From Verrucomicrobiota bacterium (GTDB taxonomy: Bacteria; Verrucomicrobiota; Verrucomicrobiia; Verrucomicrobiales; DEV007), in assembly GCA_020630975.1 (NCBI GenBank), contig JAHDID010000002.1, forward strand, positions 232,399 through 296,398: 64,000 nucleotides of DNA. The letters run 5' to 3'. How positions within the stretch are numbered: position 1 is the stretch's first letter; every line of letters begins with the position of its first letter. The notes under the pieces were generated by a model. The model saw only the letters and a program-made list of their open reading frames with translations. It was not told the DNA's origin and ran no database searches. This document shows positions 9,075 to 18,470 of this stretch, piece by piece. The translations under genes and the position numbers were made by a program.

Positions 9075-10194
9075 TAGTCAAAAATTGTTTTAGGCTTGGG
9101 ATTATTGCTCTTCGGGTGTCCTCAATCCCAGCTTGGTACTCAAGGTTTTGCACTCGGATATAATTTTCGTCTAGATTTAAAGATTTAAGATCTTCAAAGT
9201 CTTGTTGAATTGAAGCTACGCGTTGATGTCTTTCTGTGTGAGATATATCAAATCGAATTCGCGCCCGCCGTACTGCGACTTCTTCAGGGACTTCAATAAA
9301 GTAGGATTGAGTTTTTACCTTAAGGCTTTTTAACTGGATTTGGCACTTAGGGACTTCGGTAAAGTGTGTAAAAACTGCAAACAGGTGGCGCCCAAATAAA
9401 GCCGCGTCTTTAAACTCGTCAGCGTCAAACCCATAAAAATAGTCGCGTTTTTCATATGGAAAGATAATTTTTCCTAATTGAACTAATTTCCAGAACTCGT
9501 CTTCATCTATCCCTGCACTACAATAGTTCCATTCTCTGTTTCTTTCAGGTCGTGTTGTGTATTTTTTTAAAATTGTGGCACTAGGTATACTTTCGCAAAC
9601 GGAAGCGAGAATTGTATCTTTTCCGGCAGAGCTAACTCCTGAAAAAGTTATAAACCTAAAGCTGTTGCAAAGCCCGGTTAGCTTTAACGGAGGGGGTGGT
9701 GTATTTCTGGTTCGAATCTCAATTGATGGGCCAAGCCATTTTGCTTTTTTGAGGATTTGGTCGGACAGGTGTATAATGTCTTCGGCAAATTGTTTCCTGC
9801 CATTCAATGTTATCTGAATGCTAGAGGGGGTAAGTACGTCGTAATTCAGACCTAAAACATAGATATTACTGCCCTTATGTGCCCTGGTTTGGAATGTGAA
9901 AATCTCGCTTGCAGCATCTCCTAATACATCACGTACCCATCTGTTAGTTTCTTTCTTGAAAGCACCTTCTAAAGAGGAGCGTAACGAGTTGACTGGTCCT
10001 TCGTTAGTTAATTCAAATTGCTGACATGGATCAGTGATAGAGGCGCGGAGTAGAACGTAGCAAAGTGCGCGAACTCCACTTGACCACATGAACGAAAGTT
10101 CACCTGTCCCTCCTCTTTCTATTACAAGTCCGTCCCTTGTTATTGATTCTAACCGAACCTCTTTGTTCTGGCTGAATTCTAAGTTTAAGTTCAT
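9064..10194 (-). CDS. Protein with unknown N-terminal domain and guanylate-kinase-like P-loop domain
   Basis: 376 residues. The C-terminal half resembles guanylate kinase or PhnN-type nucleotide kinases: a P-loop FSGVSSAGKDTI at about 184-195, the GMP-binding-type motif YTTRPERNRE at about 212-221, and a later GK-like segment (KIIFPYEKRDYFYGFDADEF). An Arg-rich lid-like stretch (VAVRRARIRF) follows. GKDT rather than GKST is as in PhnN. The N-terminal 175 residues have no family I know and end in a Pro-rich linker (NTPPPPLKL), so this is a two-domain architecture rather than a housekeeping Gmk (about 200 residues). First gene of a three-gene AT-rich operon. Substrate unknown. Confidence 0.75.
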   Translation of the reverse strand: MNLNLEFSQNKEVRLESITRDGLVIERGGTGELSFMWSSGVRALCYVLLRASITDPCQQFELTNEGPVNSLRSSLEGAFKKETNRWVRDVLGDAASEIFTFQTRAHKGSNIYVLGLNYDVLTPSSIQITLNGRKQFAEDIIHLSDQILKKAKWLGPSIEIRTRNTPPPPLKLTGLCNSFRFITFSGVSSAGKDTILASVCESIPSATILKKYTTRPERNREWNYCSAGIDEDEFWKLVQLGKIIFPYEKRDYFYGFDADEFKDAALFGRHLFAVFTHFTEVPKCQIQLKSLKVKTQSYFIEVPEEVAVRRARIRFDISHTERHQRVASIQQDFEDLKSLNLDENYIRVQNLEYQAGIEDTRRAIIPSLKQFLTNEQ

Positions 10195-10476
10195 TCAAAT
10201 TGAAGGGTAGTACGATGATGGCGAAATGTCATTTGGGGGAAATTCTTGACTGCAAAGTGAAAATTCCAAACCTTAAAGGTTGGCATAAAAAATGCTGAAA
10301 AATGATTTTAGGTGGCGACCGTTGCTTGAATATGATTTTCACTCAAGCAGAAATTAACGGAAACGTGATTTTGGCCAGCTCGTTAGCAGGCATAGTTTTT
10401 CTTAGGTTCCTTCAATGGACTATAGATTATAATAGTAGATTAGGCTCTTAGTGGGGTTAAATTTCGTCTTGAAACG
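10195..10476. other. AT-rich intergenic region upstream of the kinase-like operon
   Basis: No coding frame is convincing. It must hold the promoter of the minus-strand operon starting at 10194. Its right end abuts the terminator of the sigma factor gene. Confidence 0.5.
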
Positions 10477-10508
10477 CAAAAAAACCCAGCTCTTGCGAGC
10501 TGGGTTTG
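10477..10508 (-). terminator. Rho-independent terminator after the sigma factor gene
   Basis: On the minus strand, arms AACCCAGCTC and GAGCTGGGTT enclose GCAA and are followed by a run of T. It lies 41 bp past the stop of the sigma factor. Confidence 0.9.
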
Positions 10509-10548
10509 TGCCTTTTTAAAAAGTTGGTTGCTGAGAAGAGAGCTGGTT

Positions 10549-11451
10549 TTACAGCATGATCTCTTCGCGGTCGGCGAAGAAAGCTTCGTCTTCTTCTTGC
10601 TTGGAGCCGCGTAGTGGGCGTGGGCCGGGGTCCTCTTTCTTCTGGAGGGCGCGGCGTAGTTTCTTCAGTGCGATGTTTTGCAGCTGTCGGATACGCTCGC
10701 GAGTCACGCCAAATTCTTGGCCGACTTCCTCGAGGGTCTTGGGCTTCTGACCGGCTAGGCCAAAGCGGGCATCGATGATCTTGCGCTCACGCTCGTCGAG
10801 GACCTCGAGGAGGTCATCGAGCTGCATGTGCATGTTCTTGTGGCTGAGTAGCTCCAGAGGGTTCTGAGCACGCTCGTCACCGATGATCTCGCCAAACTCG
10901 GTGTTGTCGTCGTCGCTGATCGGCGCATCGAGAGAGGCCGGGCGCAGCGCTGCGGACTTGAGGTGAGATAGCTTGGCACGATCGATACCGATCTCTTCGG
11001 CCAGCTCCTCGTCGGTAGGCTCGCGGCCTAGCTCCTCGCTGAGCACCATGGCGACACGGCGCATTTTGGAAATCTTGTCGACCATGTGCACCGGTAGGCG
11101 GATGGTCTTACTCTGGTTGGCCAGAGCTCGCTTGATAGACTGCTTGATCCACCAGGCTGCGTAGGTAGAGAGCTTACCACCCTTGTTGGGATCGAAACGC
11201 TCCACAGCCTTCATCAGGCCGATGTTGCCCTCGGAGATGAGGTCGAGCAGAGGTAGGCCGTAGTTGGCGTAGTCCTGTGCGATCTTCACGACCAGACGCA
11301 GATTGGCCTTGATCATGTGAGCGCGGGCTTCTTTGTCGCCGTTTTTGATGCGCTCTGCTAGTTCCACTTCTTCCTCGCGAGTGAGGAGAGGAGTCTTACC
11401 AATTTCGCGGAGGTAGATCTTGATACCTCCATCCATTTCTAAATTTGCCAT
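10549..11451 (-). CDS. RNA polymerase sigma-70 family factor, primary/RpoS-like
   Basis: 300 residues covering regions 1.2, 2, 3 and 4 of sigma-70 factors and lacking region 1.1. Visible landmarks are region 1.2 (IKIYLREIGKTPLLTREEEVE), region 2 (LISEGNIGLMKAVERFDP; KLSTYAAWWIKQSIKRAL), region 3 (MVDKISKMRRV) and the region 4 helix-turn-helix (TLEEVGQEFGVTRERIRQLQ). It is close to the housekeeping sigma class, but the short N-terminus would also fit a group 2 sigma such as RpoS. I left the symbol blank for that reason. A strong terminator follows it, so it appears monocistronic. Confidence 0.92.
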   Translation of the reverse strand: MANLEMDGGIKIYLREIGKTPLLTREEEVELAERIKNGDKEARAHMIKANLRLVVKIAQDYANYGLPLLDLISEGNIGLMKAVERFDPNKGGKLSTYAAWWIKQSIKRALANQSKTIRLPVHMVDKISKMRRVAMVLSEELGREPTDEELAEEIGIDRAKLSHLKSAALRPASLDAPISDDDNTEFGEIIGDERAQNPLELLSHKNMHMQLDDLLEVLDERERKIIDARFGLAGQKPKTLEEVGQEFGVTRERIRQLQNIALKKLRRALQKKEDPGPRPLRGSKQEEDEAFFADREEIML

Positions 11452-11862
11452 CGATTGTTGTTGCTGTAAGGTTGTTGTTTTTTAAGGGTATAACACCAGG
11501 CGGTTCCTCTGTGACAGTTTAGAGCCACAGGTCGTTTGGATCAGTGTGTGTAGCGGATGTTTGAGCGAGGCCAGCCTGGTCGCCTTTGTGCGTTTGTTGG
11601 TATTAGACGCACGTGAGTGGCTTTGTTTAATTGGAATTTCGATGGCCGGTTTTGGGAGCCTCAGTTACTCGGTAACAGCGCTGTTAGATTTAACGTAGTT
11701 TAATGTCTTTGGTTTTAAATAAGTTCAAAAATATTTCAAGATAAAAACGAAGTTGTAAAAATACTTAAAATTTATGAAATTTCAAGTTAAATGGAGCAAT
11801 TTCGTCTATTTATACGGTAGGAGAGCATGTTTTCTGCCAAATGAAACGTCAAAATCGCCAAT
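11452..11862. other. 411-bp divergent intergenic region between sigma factor and rtcB
   Basis: Holds the promoters of both divergent genes. The left part has TTGTTG runs; the right 150 bp is strongly AT-rich. A perfect 14-bp palindrome lies at 11673-11686. No convincing frame or RNA gene was seen. Confidence 0.5.
11673..11686. promoter_or_regulatory. Perfect 14-bp palindrome TAACAGCGCTGTTA
   Basis: An uninterrupted 14-bp palindrome in the shared upstream region of the sigma factor gene and rtcB. The form is typical of a dimeric repressor operator. The binding protein is unknown. Confidence 0.45.
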
Positions 11863-13404
11863 ATGTTGGATCAAGATGATTTGATGGAGGCTGGCTGGCC
11901 TCGTGCTGCGGGGTATAAGGAGCTGATCGCAGCTGCCCGCGACTATGAAGAGCGGGGAATTCACGACAAAGCCTACATCCTGAAGCTGCTGGAGCGGGAT
12001 TTCGATAAACCGGATCCTCGTATGCAGCTGCGTGCCGAGCCGACGGCGTGGTCGGAGGCGATCGAGGCGACTTGTCCCGAGGATGAGGAAAATATCGCCG
12101 GTGTGCGCCGCTACATGAGGCAGCTGATGCGGGTGCCGATCATCGAGGCGGGAGCCATCATGCCAGACTCATGTCCAGCAGGCACAGCAGAGGCGACGAT
12201 CCCTGTGGGTGGCGCGATCTCTGTGGAGCGGGCGATCATCCCATCGGCGCACAGTGCAGATATCTGCTGCTCGATGTATGCGACTGTCTTTGAGTCGGAG
12301 CAGTCGGTCGGTGAGATGCTCGATGCGCTGATGGCATCGACTCGCTTTGGGCCGGGTGGGCGCGAGCGCGAGGATATCGTGCCCGATCCTGTGGTGGAAG
12401 AGGATGTCTGGGACAATCGGTTTCTCTCCGGGCTGCAGCAGCACGCTGCGATCCATATAGCGGACCAGGGCGACGGCAATCACTTTGCTTACGTAGGCAA
12501 GCTGTCGGTGAGTGGCGCATTTATCGATCAGCTGGAGTCGGCTGGGCACGGCGATATCGCGAAAACGATGGAGGCAGGGCGCGACTACTATGTACTGGTG
12601 ACGCACCATGGATCGCGCGGTCTGGGGGCGCATGTGTACAAGCGCGGCCAGAAAGCAGCCATCCGCGAGACCGAAAAGATCGCCGAGGGGGTGCCCGATG
12701 CTGCGGCCTGGCTAGACTACGATACCGAGCTGGGAGCCGAGTACTGGGAGGCTCTGCAGTATGTGAGCCGCTGGACGCTGGCCAATCACCGGGCGATTCA
12801 TCGACTGTTTCTGGAGAAATCCGCTAGCCATCGCGTGACGGAGTTTGGCAATGAACACAACTTCGTCTGGAAGCGGGGCGATCGATTTCTACATGGCAAA
12901 GGTGCGACCCCTGCTTGGAAAGATGAGGAGGGGCGCCCAGTGCTGGGGCTGATCCCGCTGAATATGGGCGAGCCGATCTTGCTCACACTGGGGCGGGACA
13001 ATGAGGAGTATCTGAGCTTTGCCCCGCATGGGGCGGGGAGAAATCTATCGCGCCGGGCGCTGAAGCGAAGCTACCTAGGTAGGGACGACTACCATGACCA
13101 AAAGAAGATCGATCAGATCGTGGCGAAGCATACCAAGGGGCTAGATATCCGCTGGTTTCGAGGGCGCGCAGATCTGTCTGAGAGTCCTGTGGCCTACAAG
13201 CCGGCCGAGCAGGTGCGCGCTCAGATCGAGGCATTTGATCTGGCCGATGTGATCGCAGAGATCACGCCGCTAGGCTGTGTGATGGCAGGGGAGTCGGCGC
13301 GGCCCAATGAAAAACCGCTGACGCCCAAGCAAAAGCGCCAGATGCAGCACCGAGCCGATCGCCGGAAAAGCCGCCAGCGTGGTTGGGATGAGTGGGAGGA
13401 CTAG
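11863..13404 (+). CDS. RtcB family RNA ligase
   Basis: RtcB joins RNA 2',3'-cyclic phosphate or 3'-phosphate ends to 5'-OH ends using GTP and Mn2+. The 513-residue protein has recognisable metal and nucleotide motifs: ADICCSMYA near residue 138 (Cys ligand), QGDGNHFAYVG near 205, VTHHGSRGLGAHV near 246, and PHGAGRNLSRR near 390, where the His is the guanylylated residue. It is longer than E. coli RtcB (408), mostly through an N-terminal extension and a basic C-terminal tail (KPLTPKQKRQMQHRADRRKSR in parts). No archease or RtcA lies nearby. RNA repair is the likely role. Confidence 0.88.
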   Translation: MLDQDDLMEAGWPRAAGYKELIAAARDYEERGIHDKAYILKLLERDFDKPDPRMQLRAEPTAWSEAIEATCPEDEENIAGVRRYMRQLMRVPIIEAGAIMPDSCPAGTAEATIPVGGAISVERAIIPSAHSADICCSMYATVFESEQSVGEMLDALMASTRFGPGGREREDIVPDPVVEEDVWDNRFLSGLQQHAAIHIADQGDGNHFAYVGKLSVSGAFIDQLESAGHGDIAKTMEAGRDYYVLVTHHGSRGLGAHVYKRGQKAAIRETEKIAEGVPDAAAWLDYDTELGAEYWEALQYVSRWTLANHRAIHRLFLEKSASHRVTEFGNEHNFVWKRGDRFLHGKGATPAWKDEEGRPVLGLIPLNMGEPILLTLGRDNEEYLSFAPHGAGRNLSRRALKRSYLGRDDYHDQKKIDQIVAKHTKGLDIRWFRGRADLSESPVAYKPAEQVRAQIEAFDLADVIAEITPLGCVMAGESARPNEKPLTPKQKRQMQHRADRRKSRQRGWDEWED

Positions 13405-13466
13405 CTAGGGCGGATCGGAATAATAGGTCGTATATGACCTATAGGACCTATTGCGCCTCCAGGGGA

Positions 13467-13501
13467 TAAAAAAGGCCCCACACCACAGGGGTGTAGGGCC
13501 T
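13467..13501 (-). terminator. Rho-independent terminator after aspartate aminotransferase
   Basis: Minus-strand arms AGGCCCTACACC and GGTGTGGGGCCT (one G-T pair) are followed by six T. It sits 25 bp past the aminotransferase stop. Confidence 0.88.
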
Positions 13502-13526
13502 ATTGCGGAAAGTTTTTCCTCACTGA

Positions 13527-14693
13527 TTAATGCGCGCGGCAGAAGTCCTCGAAGCGGTCGAGGCCTTTTTTGATGATGTCGAGGCTGGTAGCGTAGCTGA
13601 AGCGCACGGACATATCGTAACCGAAAGCACAACCTGGCACCGCTGCTACTTGGTAGCGAGACAGGAGCTTCTCGGTGAGGTTCATGGAGTTGAGACCCAT
13701 CTTGGTGGTGTCGACTAGGAAGTAAAAAGCACCATCTGGCTCGACCACATCGATGTTATTGATCGACTTGAAGCGGCTCAGCATATACTGGCGGCGCATG
13801 TCATACTCCTCGACCATGTCTTGGATGATACTCTGCTCACCGTGCAGAGCGGCTAGTGCACCATACTGGGCGAAGCTGGTAGGATTCGAAGTGGTGTGGC
13901 TCTGGATCTTGGAGATAGCACCGGCGATCTCCTCTGGAGCTGCGGTGTAGCCGAGACGCCAGCCAGTCATCGAGTAGACTTTGGAAAAGCCATTGATGGT
14001 GATGGTCAGATTCTTTGCCGCTTCGTTGACGGCTGCTGTGCTGATGTGCTTCTTGCCATTGTAGGTCAGCTTTTCGTAGATCTCGTCGGAGAGGATGATG
14101 ATGTCCTCCTGCTCGGCTACCTCGACTAGGGCTTTGATCTCGTCCTCGGTGTAGACAGCACCAGTTGGGTTGTTCGGCGAGTTGAGGATCAGCATGCGAG
14201 TGCGGCCGCTGATGGACTCTTCGAATTCTTCAGCAGTGATTTTCCAGCCATTCTCGCGCTTGGTCTCCACCACGTATGGCTCAGCACCAGCTAGACGCAC
14301 CATCTCTGGGTAGCTGGTCCAGTAGGGTGCTGGGATGATCACTTCGTCCTCAGGATCGCAGGTGGCGAGGATCGCATTGTAGCAGGAGTGCTTGGCACCA
14401 CAGTTGATGGAGATCTGGCTGGTGTCATACTCGATGCCATTCTCGGTGAGTAGCTTAGCCTGGATGGCTTCTTTCAGCTCTGGGATACCAGTAGCAGGTG
14501 TGTACTTGGTGTGGCCCTCCTGCAGAGCCTCGATGGCAGCGTCTTTGATGAACTGTGGGGTGTCGAAATCTGGCTCACCAGCTCCAAAGCTAGTGATATC
14601 CTGGCCCTCAGACCTCATTTTCTTCGCTGCTGCGGTGATGGCTAGCGTCTGCGAAGGTAGAATCGACTCGAATTTACTGGCGATTAAGCTCAT
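13527..14693 (-). CDS. Class I pyridoxal-phosphate aminotransferase (aspartate type)
   Basis: 388 residues of the aspartate aminotransferase Ib-gamma type, which transfers amino groups between aspartate and 2-oxoglutarate. Motifs: SFGAGEPDFDTP near residue 36, ILNSPNNPTGAVY near 168, the PLP-binding lysine in NGFSKVYSMTGWRLGY near 230, and the C-terminal Arg in MSVRFSYA that binds the substrate carboxylate. Some members also act as prephenate aminotransferase, which the sequence alone cannot exclude. Monocistronic with its own terminator. Confidence 0.93.
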   Translation of the reverse strand: MSLIASKFESILPSQTLAITAAAKKMRSEGQDITSFGAGEPDFDTPQFIKDAAIEALQEGHTKYTPATGIPELKEAIQAKLLTENGIEYDTSQISINCGAKHSCYNAILATCDPEDEVIIPAPYWTSYPEMVRLAGAEPYVVETKRENGWKITAEEFEESISGRTRMLILNSPNNPTGAVYTEDEIKALVEVAEQEDIIILSDEIYEKLTYNGKKHISTAAVNEAAKNLTITINGFSKVYSMTGWRLGYTAAPEEIAGAISKIQSHTTSNPTSFAQYGALAALHGEQSIIQDMVEEYDMRRQYMLSRFKSINNIDVVEPDGAFYFLVDTTKMGLNSMNLTEKLLSRYQVAAVPGCAFGYDMSVRFSYATSLDIIKKGLDRFEDFCRAH

Positions 14694-14898
14694 ATCAATC
14701 AGTTGGAAAAGTTACTTACACACTCCCGCACTTACCGGGAGCACTGGTTGATGAGAAGTCTCGACCGAGATCCGAGGAAAATGCGGCCCGTCAGTTACCG
14801 GCATCTCGGGCCGTATTCAAGCGAAAGCTGACTGGCAAAATGACTTTTTCCCAGTCGCGGGTTGAGTGGTTAGCAGATCTCGATAATCTGCTCTGTCC

Positions 14899-16047
14899 AT
14901 GCCTGCCAAAAAGACCACAAGAAAGAAAAAAACAGCCTCAAAAAAGGCTGCTGCATCGGCGGGTAGTGATCAGCTCTACCTTTTCTACGGCACCGACGAG
15001 GCCAAGGTAAAAGAGGCGGCTCTCAAACTGTCGCAGAAGATCGCGCCTAAGGATGATGAATTCGGTCTGGAAATCGTCAATGGAGCCGCAGAGAATAGCG
15101 ACCACGCCACGCGTATCCTGGCTCAGGCCCACGAGGCGATCCAGACGATCCCTTTCTTTGGTGGGGATAAGGTGGTCTGGCTACAGAGCACCAACATCTT
15201 TGGCACCAACCAAACAGCCAAGTCTGAGACGACTCTAAAGGCGGTCGAAAGTTTTTCCGAGCAACTGCAGACGACCATACCGCCCGATGTGAAGGTGATC
15301 ATCAGTGCGGTGGAGATGGATAAAAGCCGCCGTTTTTTTAAACAGATTTCGAAATTCGCCACCACTCAGGCCTTCGATAAGGTCGACATCTCTAAGGATG
15401 GCTGGGAGGCGCAAGTGATGGCGGTGGTCTCGAAGCGGGCTGAAAAGATGGGGCTCACCTTTGGGTATGGCGTGCTAGATCGATTCGTGATGACGGCGGG
15501 GGCCGATACCTCGGTGCTGAATAGCGAGCTGGAAAAGCTATCGCTGTACTGCGGTAGCCGCGAGGTCACGGAGCAAGATGTCATCGATATGGTCACCGCG
15601 ACTCATGCGGGAGTGATCTTTGAGATCGGCGAGGCGATCACTCGCAAGGATCTGCCGCGCACGCTGGATCTCATCGAGCGACAGTTGCGTCGTGGCGAGG
15701 GGCCTATCGGCATCCTGCGAGCGGCGATCATCCCCAAGATCCGAGGACTGCTACACGCTAAAGATCTAGTGACTCGGCACAATCTATCAGTGGGGCGCAA
15801 TTTTCGCTCCTTTGAGGCGGATGTGGCTAGGCTGCCCGAGGCTGAGACGGCACACCTGCCTCGCAAGAAAGATGGCAATCTATCCGTCTATCCGATCTTT
15901 CTCAGCGCTCAGGCGACGCGGAAATTCTCTGTGCCAGAGCTGGTGCAGGCACTCGAGGCCTGCCTCGAGGCAGATTTACGACTGGTGACCACGCAGCTAG
16001 ATCATCGCTTGGTGCTTTGCCAGCTAGTTACTAAAATTTTAGCATAA
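14899..16047 (+). CDS. holA: DNA polymerase III subunit delta
   Basis: HolA is the clamp-opening subunit of the clamp loader. The 382-residue product begins with a Lys-rich tail (PAKKTTRKKKTASKKAAA), then the family start LYLFYGTDEAKVKEAALKL, the collar-domain region FEIGEAITRKDLPRTLDLIERQL read in parts, and the closing domain DLRLVTTQLDHRLVLCQLV. The basic N-terminal tail is unusual and may contact DNA. A good terminator follows at 16200. Confidence 0.9.
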   Translation: MPAKKTTRKKKTASKKAAASAGSDQLYLFYGTDEAKVKEAALKLSQKIAPKDDEFGLEIVNGAAENSDHATRILAQAHEAIQTIPFFGGDKVVWLQSTNIFGTNQTAKSETTLKAVESFSEQLQTTIPPDVKVIISAVEMDKSRRFFKQISKFATTQAFDKVDISKDGWEAQVMAVVSKRAEKMGLTFGYGVLDRFVMTAGADTSVLNSELEKLSLYCGSREVTEQDVIDMVTATHAGVIFEIGEAITRKDLPRTLDLIERQLRRGEGPIGILRAAIIPKIRGLLHAKDLVTRHNLSVGRNFRSFEADVARLPEAETAHLPRKKDGNLSVYPIFLSAQATRKFSVPELVQALEACLEADLRLVTTQLDHRLVLCQLVTKILA

Positions 16048-16199
16048 ATATAGTCTGTATATATTTTATCACTTGTCCAATTTGCTTTAGGACAGTTCCC
16101 CCAAAAATCGCCGATAAAATGCAATTTTATTGCAAAAAGGCGTTGCGAGAATTGGAAGCTATGACATCATGAGGTCCCATTATTTGGGGGGGGAATAAC

Positions 16200-16237
16200 A
16201 GCCTCACTTGGTTTCGGCCAGGTGGGGCTCTTTTTTT
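16200..16237 (+). terminator. Rho-independent terminator downstream of holA
   Basis: Arms AGCCTCACTTGG and CCAGGTGGGGCT (with G-T pairs) around TTTCGG, followed by CTTTTTTT. It lies 152 bp past the holA stop. Confidence 0.85.
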
Positions 16238-16252
16238 GCCCAGTTCCCTGAG

Positions 16253-17431
16253 TTAGCGATTTCGGTAGGCTAGTCGTCGCCAAAGACTTTCCAATGGCCC
16301 GCGATGAAAATGCTTCAGCCACAGGGTGGAGACGACGATCTGTAGCAGCCAGATGGCGGGGCAGATCATCAGCACCTGATGGAAGCTGAGCTGGTCGCGC
16401 CATCCTAGGCCCGATCCATAGAAGAGTAAGCTAAACAAAATGGTCTGGCTGATGTAGTTGGTAAATGCCATCTTGCCGACCGATGTCAGCCAGCCTTTTA
16501 GGCGATTGAGTATTGAGCTTTGCGACCAGAGGATCATCGCCGTCGCGTAGGCGAGGGTGAGGCAAGGCGTCGCAGGGAATAACCAGACTGAGTTTTTCAG
16601 CAGCGATGTGTTTACCCAGCCGTCTCGATAGGTGAGCCAGACTCCGATCGCCGATAGCGCGATACCCACAGAGGCTGATATCAGCAGTGTGGCTCGGTAT
16701 CGTGATGGTGCCCATTGGCCCTGAAAGAAACCGCTCTTAACTAGAGCCATACCGACTAGGAATAGGCTGCCGACTCCAGGCAGGTAGAAGAAAGGCAAAA
16801 TGAAGAAGTGGCTGAGCAGTACCATAGTCGAGCGGAGCGGCATCTGATCGAGCCACGAGCCGGCAAAAGCGGCCTCCATATCCCAAAAGGTGCCTTTTTC
16901 GCTGTCCTGGTATGAGGCGAGTGCCTCGGCAGTCTGCTCGCCACCACCTAGTAGAAAAATGAGGCTGATCAAAGCCGCGAAAAATAGCAGAAAGCTCATC
17001 TGGATCGCACCTCCCACCCAGGCCAGAACTTTGGCAGACCAGCGTCGGCAGCAGTAGGCTAGGGCACCGACCAGAGCATAGATCACTAGGATGTCGCCAT
17101 ACCATACTAGGTACGCGTGTAGCAGGCCAAATACCCAAAGCCAGCCCAGACGGGGTAGATAGGTCCTGGCCACCGGTAGGCCCTGGCTCTCGATCCGGCT
17201 GGTCTGCAGCCAGATACCTGCGCCGAAGAGTAGCGAGAAAAGCGAGACAAACTTGCTAAAACCAAACACCGACAAGGCTGACCAGAGAGGCCGATCTATG
17301 CCATCGAGATTGGTGGGCATAAAGAACCAATCAGTGGAAGAGGCAAAGTCGAGAATATTGATCGGGACCAATCCACAGATGGCGACTCCGCGGATGAGGT
17401 CCATAGAGGCGATTCGATTGGTGGACTCCAT
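16253..17431 (-). CDS. DUF418 family membrane protein
   Basis: 392 residues, polytopic, with the family's start (ASMDLIRGVAICGLVPINIL) and the typical C-terminal DUF418 block (MAFTNYISQTILFSLLFYG ... WRDQLSFHQVLMICPAIWLLQ). About ten hydrophobic helices are visible. DUF418 proteins are inner-membrane proteins of unclear function, often suspected of transport or acyl transfer. The gene is divergent from the EamA transporter, and a 21-bp tandem repeat lies 71 bp upstream of its start. Confidence 0.9.
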   Translation of the reverse strand: MESTNRIASMDLIRGVAICGLVPINILDFASSTDWFFMPTNLDGIDRPLWSALSVFGFSKFVSLFSLLFGAGIWLQTSRIESQGLPVARTYLPRLGWLWVFGLLHAYLVWYGDILVIYALVGALAYCCRRWSAKVLAWVGGAIQMSFLLFFAALISLIFLLGGGEQTAEALASYQDSEKGTFWDMEAAFAGSWLDQMPLRSTMVLLSHFFILPFFYLPGVGSLFLVGMALVKSGFFQGQWAPSRYRATLLISASVGIALSAIGVWLTYRDGWVNTSLLKNSVWLFPATPCLTLAYATAMILWSQSSILNRLKGWLTSVGKMAFTNYISQTILFSLLFYGSGLGWRDQLSFHQVLMICPAIWLLQIVVSTLWLKHFHRGPLESLWRRLAYRNR

Positions 17432-17502
17432 GCTCCGTGATGTTAGGCTCCGCGCGGGTTGATTGGCGATTACAAAACAATGGGCGTCGTGTAAAGCTAG
17501 CT

Positions 17503-17540
17503 ATTGTACCCTATTGAATGAAAATTGTACCCTATTTAAA
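17503..17540 (-). repeat. 21-bp tandem repeat (2 copies), locus 2
   Basis: Two copies 21 bp apart, the right one degenerate (CTATTTAAA instead of CTATTGAAT on the plus strand). It lies between the divergent DUF418 and EamA genes in the same orientation as the other three loci. Confidence 0.8.
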
Positions 17541-17554
17541 ATGAGGCTATCTCG

Positions 17555-18469
17555 ATGGCTATAGGTGATATGGATTGGCTACTGCTATCGATACTATCGG
17601 CTCTATGTCTGGGCGGGTATGACTTACTGAAGAAACACGCGCTGCGGGACAATGCGGTGCCGCCTGTGCTCTTTTATGGCATCGTAGCAAAGGTGCTGGT
17701 GTGGCTGCCCTTTGTCGTATTGTCTAGTGTCGCGCCAGATGCTGTACCGGTTGATTATCTGCGGCTGCCTGATATTTCACAGCGGGATCACCTCTGTCTG
17801 ATCGCCAAGTCTGCGCTGGTGTCGTTTTCGTGGATCTTTGGGTACTTCGCGCTGAAGCACCTGCCGCTATCTACAGCTGGGCCGATCCGGTCTACGGGGC
17901 CTCTGTGGACGATAGTGCTGGCCGTTGTTCTTTTTGGTGAGCAGCCTAGTGCTCGACAGTGGGGCGGAGTCGTGATTATCCTGAGTGCTTTCTACGCATT
18001 CGCCTGGATGGGCAAACGCGAGGGGATCCACTTTGGGCGCAACCGATGGGTCTGGTATATGTTAGGCGCCACTATCCTAGGGGCGTGTAGCTCGATCTAC
18101 GACAAGTATTTACTCCAGCGTCTCGGGCTGGAGCCGACTACGGTTCAGGCATGGTTTTCGATGTATTTGGTCGTGGTGTTATTGCCTTTCTACATCGGCT
18201 GGAAGTGTCGCTGGTGGAGTCGAGGTCACAGCTTTACCTGGAAGTGGTCGGTGCCGCTGGTGGGCATAGGCCTCCTGGTCGCGGATATGCTCTACTTTAC
18301 TGCGATCCGCCATCCCGAGGCATTGATCTCAGTGATCTCGCCGGTGCGGCGCATGTCGGTGGTGATCACGTTTTTGGCAGGGGTAATTTTCCACAAGGAG
18401 AGGAGTAATGTGCGCTGGAAGCTCTGCTGCCTAGTGGTGTTGCTAGTTGGCGTGTTTTTGCTGCGGTGA
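17555..18469 (+). CDS. EamA/DMT-superfamily transporter
   Basis: 304 residues with about ten hydrophobic helices in two five-helix halves, the EamA (DMT) layout. The first half ends with LPLSTAGPIRSTGPLWTIVLAVVLFGEQPS (read in parts), the second with a matching SVISPVRRMSVVITFLAGVIFHKE. Members export metabolites or amino acids; the substrate is not inferable. Starts 124 bp from the divergent DUF418 gene. Confidence 0.88.
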   Translation: MAIGDMDWLLLSILSALCLGGYDLLKKHALRDNAVPPVLFYGIVAKVLVWLPFVVLSSVAPDAVPVDYLRLPDISQRDHLCLIAKSALVSFSWIFGYFALKHLPLSTAGPIRSTGPLWTIVLAVVLFGEQPSARQWGGVVIILSAFYAFAWMGKREGIHFGRNRWVWYMLGATILGACSSIYDKYLLQRLGLEPTTVQAWFSMYLVVVLLPFYIGWKCRWWSRGHSFTWKWSVPLVGIGLLVADMLYFTAIRHPEALISVISPVRRMSVVITFLAGVIFHKERSNVRWKLCCLVVLLVGVFLLR

Positions 18470-18470
18470 A

